DNA from: Cupriavidus malaysiensis
GTDB taxonomy: Bacteria > Pseudomonadota > Gammaproteobacteria > Burkholderiales > Burkholderiaceae
Reading direction: 5' to 3'
Assembly (NCBI RefSeq): GCF_001854325.1
Contig: NZ_CP017755.1
Coordinates: 2,728,001-2,792,000, forward strand
DNA: 64,000 bases
Shown here piece by piece: positions 61,292 through 64,000 of this stretch; within the stretch, counting starts at the first letter, position 1, and each line of letters starts with the position of its first letter. The notes beneath the pieces were generated by a model that was not told the origin of the DNA, made no database searches, and saw only the letters and a list, made by a program, of their open reading frames with translations. Position numbers and translations under genes: made by a program.

Positions 61292-62659
61292 ATGTTTTCC
61301 GAGCTCGACCCGGTCATGCTGGCGCGCGTGCAGTTCGGCGCCAACATCACCTTCCACATCCTCTTCCCCACCATCAGCATCTCGCTGGCGTGGGTCCTGC
61401 TGTTCTTCAAGCTGCGTTTCAACAAGACCGGCGACGCGCGCTGGATGGCCGCCTACCGCTTCTGGGTCAAGGTCTTCGCGCTGACCTTCGCGCTCGGTGT
61501 GGTCAGCGGCATCACCATGAGCTTCCAGTTCGGCACCAACTGGCCCGGCTACATGGAGACGGTCGGCAATATCGCCGGTCCGTTGCTGGCCTATGAGGTG
61601 CTGACGGCTTTCTTCCTCGAGGCCACCTTCCTCGGCATCATGCTGTTCGGCACGCGGCGCGTCAGCAACCGCGTGCACACCGTCGCCACGCTGCTGGTAG
61701 CCGGCGGCACCACGCTGTCGGCCTTCTGGATCCTGGCACTGAACTCCTGGATGCAGACCCCAGCGGGCTTCGAGATGATCGACGGGCGCGCCCACGCCAC
61801 CGACTGGCTGGCGGTGGTCTTCAACCCGTCCTTCCCCTATCGCCTGGTCCACATGCTGCTGGCCTCGGGCCTGACCGTGGCCTTCCTGGTGGCGGGCATC
61901 TCGGCCTACCGCTGGCTGCGCGGCGACCGCGCGCCCGAGGTCCGTTCCACGCTGCGCACCGGCGTCGTGCTGGCGGCGGTGCTGATCCCGCTGCAGATCG
62001 TCGCCGGCGACCTGCACGGACTCAACACGCTGCACCACCAGCCGGCCAAGCTGGCGGCGATGGAAGGCATCTGGAAGACCGGGAAGGGCGCCCCGGCGGT
62101 GCTGTTCGGCCTGCCCAACGCCAGCACGCGCAGCAACGACTTCGAGATCGCCATTCCCAAGCTGGCCTCGCTCTACCTGACGCACAGCCTCGATGGCGAG
62201 ATCCGGGGCCTCGACGCTTTCGGCGAGCGCCATCCGCCGGTGGCGCCGGTGTTCTTCGCCTTCCGCATCATGGTGGGGATGGGCCTGCTGATGCTGGCGG
62301 TGTCCTGGCTGGCCGCCTGGCAGACCCAGCGCGGACGCGAGCCACGCCGCTGGCTGGCGCGCGCGCTGATGGCCATGACCTTCTCGGGCTGGGTGGCGCT
62401 GGTGGCCGGCTGGTACGTCACCGAGGTCGGCCGCCAGCCCTATCTCGTGTACGGCGTGCTGACCACCGCGCAGGCCGCCTCCAAGGTGCCGGCCACCATG
62501 ATCGGCAGCACCCTGGTGATGTACCTGACGCTCTACGCGGCGCTGATCGCGGCCTATGTCTCGGTGGTGTTCTACCTGGCGCGCAAGGCCGGCGAGGCCG
62601 ATGCGCAGGCCGATATTCCCCGCGGCATGATGCCCAGCCACTTCCGGAGCGCGCAATGA
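61292..62659 (+). CDS. cioA: Cytochrome bd-type quinol oxidase subunit I (CioA type)
   Basis: A 455-residue membrane subunit with about nine helices. Putative haem ligands are H22 (FGANITFHILFP) and H187 (YRLVHMLLASG). GMLY-type E. coli CydA has a long Q-loop; here the loop before the conserved GWYVTEVGRQPYLVYGVL is short, the CioA (cyanide-insensitive) type. The enzyme oxidises quinol and reduces O2 without proton pumping. It follows the regulator by 14 bases and overlaps cioB by four. Confidence 0.94.
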   Translation: MFSELDPVMLARVQFGANITFHILFPTISISLAWVLLFFKLRFNKTGDARWMAAYRFWVKVFALTFALGVVSGITMSFQFGTNWPGYMETVGNIAGPLLAYEVLTAFFLEATFLGIMLFGTRRVSNRVHTVATLLVAGGTTLSAFWILALNSWMQTPAGFEMIDGRAHATDWLAVVFNPSFPYRLVHMLLASGLTVAFLVAGISAYRWLRGDRAPEVRSTLRTGVVLAAVLIPLQIVAGDLHGLNTLHHQPAKLAAMEGIWKTGKGAPAVLFGLPNASTRSNDFEIAIPKLASLYLTHSLDGEIRGLDAFGERHPPVAPVFFAFRIMVGMGLLMLAVSWLAAWQTQRGREPRRWLARALMAMTFSGWVALVAGWYVTEVGRQPYLVYGVLTTAQAASKVPATMIGSTLVMYLTLYAALIAAYVSVVFYLARKAGEADAQADIPRGMMPSHFRSAQ

Positions 62660-63678
62660 CCGACCTGAGCCAGGCCTCCGGCTGGATGCCGGTGGTATTC
62701 CTCGCCCTGATGGGCCTGTCCATGCTGATCTACGTGATCCTCGACGGCTACGACCTCGGTGTCGGCGTGCTGCTGCGCCGTGCCGACGACGCCGAGAAGG
62801 ACGCCATGATCGCCTCCATCGGCCCCTTCTGGGATGCCAACGAAACCTGGCTGGTGCTGGGCGTTGGCCTGCTGCTGACCGCTTTCCCGCTCGCCCACGG
62901 CGTGATCCTGACCAACCTCTACCTGCCGGTGGCGCTGATGCTGGCCGGCCTGATCCTGCGCGGCGTGGCTTTCGATTTCCGCGTCAAGGCGCGTGCCCAC
63001 CACAAGCCGTGGTGGAATGCCGCCTTCTATGCCGGCTCGCTGCTGGCTGGCTTCTCGCAAGGACTGATGCTGGGCCTGTACATCACCGGCTTCCGCTACG
63101 ACCTGCCCAACCTGCTGTTCGCCGTGGTGGTGGGCCTGTGCCTGGTGGCGGGCTACTGCCTGCTGGGCGCCGGCTGGCTGGTGATGAAGAGCAGCGGCCG
63201 GCTGCAGCGGCGCGCGGTCTACTGGGCACGGCGCAGCCTGTGGCTGACGGCGGTGGGCGTGAGCGCGATCTCGGTGGTGACGCCGCTGGTCAGCGAGCGC
63301 ATCTTCGACAAGTGGTTCTCGCTGCCGAACCTCATCCTGCTGGCCCCGGTCCCGCTGGTCACGGTAGCGCTGTTCGTCATCGTCGACCGCCTGCTGCGCC
63401 GCATGCCGGCGCTGCTGGACGCCGGCAACGAGCGCTGGTGCTGGGTGCCGTTCGCGGCGACCGCCGCGATCTTCCTGATGGCCTTCAACGGCCTGGCCTA
63501 CAGCCTCTTCCCCTTCCTGGTGGTCGACCGCATCGACATCTGGCAGGCCGCCAGCGCACCGGAATCGCTGGGCGTGATCCTGGTGGGCGCCGCCGTGGTG
63601 CTGCCCACCATCCTCGGCTACACGGTCTACGCCTACCGCGTGTTCTGGGGCAAGGCCACCGACCTGCATTATTATTGA
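62656..63678 (+). CDS. cioB: Cytochrome bd-type quinol oxidase subunit II
   Basis: A 340-residue membrane subunit with about eight or nine helices. The N terminus LIYVILDGYDLGVGVLL and IGPFWDANETWLVLGVGLLLTAFP (outline) are characteristic of CydB/CioB, as is the late SLFPFLVVDRIDIWQAA. It forms the heterodimer with CioA. Its start overlaps the cioA stop (ATGA). No short cydX-like gene follows directly. Confidence 0.95.
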   Translation: MTDLSQASGWMPVVFLALMGLSMLIYVILDGYDLGVGVLLRRADDAEKDAMIASIGPFWDANETWLVLGVGLLLTAFPLAHGVILTNLYLPVALMLAGLILRGVAFDFRVKARAHHKPWWNAAFYAGSLLAGFSQGLMLGLYITGFRYDLPNLLFAVVVGLCLVAGYCLLGAGWLVMKSSGRLQRRAVYWARRSLWLTAVGVSAISVVTPLVSERIFDKWFSLPNLILLAPVPLVTVALFVIVDRLLRRMPALLDAGNERWCWVPFAATAAIFLMAFNGLAYSLFPFLVVDRIDIWQAASAPESLGVILVGAAVVLPTILGYTVYAYRVFWGKATDLHYY

Positions 63679-63731
63679 AGATGTGAAGCCGGCCGCCCGC
63701 GAGGCCGGCCGGCTGCCCTTCCCCGACTTCG

Positions 63732-64000
63732 ATGCAAGGCCTGCACCGTCCCGACCCTTCCCTTGCCAACGGCCTGGCGCCGCGCCTGCTGGCACGGCTG
63801 CGCGAGCGCGCCGGCGCCCAGGTGCGCGCGCTCACACGCAGCAATTCCGGCCTGAGCCTCGACTACGACAACCCGCCCGGCGACCCCGGCCTGTTCGGCC
63901 CGGCGGCGCTCTGCTGGCGGGTGCACGCGGATTTTCCCGCCATGCTGGCGGGCGGTGTCAGCGCGCTGCTGATGCAGACGCTGCATCCGCTCGCGCTGGC
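63732..64000 (+). CDS. DUF2236 (MpaB-like oxygenase) family protein, 5' part
   Basis: The first 89 codons of a gene cut by the window end. The last visible part, WRVHADFPAMLAGGVSALLMQTLHPLALA, gives the N-terminal DUF2236 signature (a Trp-x-x-His region and QTLHPLA). The family includes MpaB/rubber oxygenase-like haem or metal proteins; the role is unclear. It starts 53 bases after cioB and could be a read-through gene of that operon. Confidence 0.8.
   Translation, partial: MQGLHRPDPSLANGLAPRLLARLRERAGAQVRALTRSNSGLSLDYDNPPGDPGLFGPAALCWRVHADFPAMLAGGVSALLMQTLHPLAL

Overview
The window is high-GC DNA from a Gram-negative bacterium, most likely a betaproteobacterium of the Burkholderiaceae (Cupriavidus/Ralstonia type). 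This is inferred from the Bug-type tripartite-tricarboxylate receptors, the Omp32-like porin, LivKHMGF importers, the CioAB oxidase and the CCCTCTCCC-type intergenic palindromes. No rRNA, CRISPR array or intact transposon is visible. Most genes are metabolic, and many sit in tight operons with 4-base ATGA overlaps.

Region 1 (1-17359) starts with the tail of an SMP-30-like protein and a small membrane protein. A FadR-type GntR repressor gene (minus) then faces a long plus-strand operon. The operon encodes a complete LivKHMGF importer, a short-chain dehydrogenase, a fused-E1 2-oxoacid dehydrogenase with its E2 and E3, a VOC protein placed between E1 and E2, a second dehydrogenase, an aldehyde dehydrogenase and a shikimate-dehydrogenase-like protein. 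A near-consensus promoter with three GTCnGAC boxes precedes livK. This looks like uptake plus oxidation of one compound to a 2-oxoacid and then an acyl-CoA; the substrate cannot be read from sequence.

Region 2 (17360-19693) holds tRNA-Arg(ACG) with promoter and terminator, a broken RidA-family gene, a beta-carbonic anhydrase and a membrane-anchored ABM-domain protein.

Region 3 (19737-32717) reads as an aromatic or N-heteroaromatic catabolic locus. It has two FAD monooxygenases resembling 2,6-dihydroxypyridine hydroxylase, an MFS carrier, an Old Yellow Enzyme, an exported molybdenum hydroxylase with a triheme cytochrome, a VOC protein, a DUF485/ActP-type symporter and a TetR regulator. A 35-bp near-palindrome overlaps the promoter of the VOC operon, and a related half-site precedes tetR. 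The symporter is separated from its signal peptide by a frameshift at a run of nine C.

Region 4 (32718-41559) is a patchwork with gene decay: a truncated luciferase-like oxidoreductase, a thioredoxin-reductase tail beside a UBP zinc finger, an OsmC protein, a GDSL lipoprotein, a His/Asp/Arg-repeat protein, a COG4705 membrane protein, BON and DUF3096 proteins, a FadE-like acyl-CoA dehydrogenase and a SpoIIAA-like protein.

Region 5 (41964-60280) is dominated by carboxylate-catabolism modules, each with a LysR regulator and Bug receptor(s) but no TctA/TctB permease. One is ALDH - FAD dehydrogenase - Bug. Another is Bug - CitE-like lyase - CoA-transferase (frameshifted at G7) - cyclase - Bug - porin. 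A PrpD-family protein with a twin-arginine leader and a serine beta-lactamase-family hydrolase lie between them. A Tn3-family transposase relic follows the porin.

Region 6 (60678-64000) contains a GbsR/MarR-like regulator, the cyanide-insensitive bd-type quinol oxidase genes cioAB and the start of a DUF2236 (MpaB-like) gene cut by the window end.
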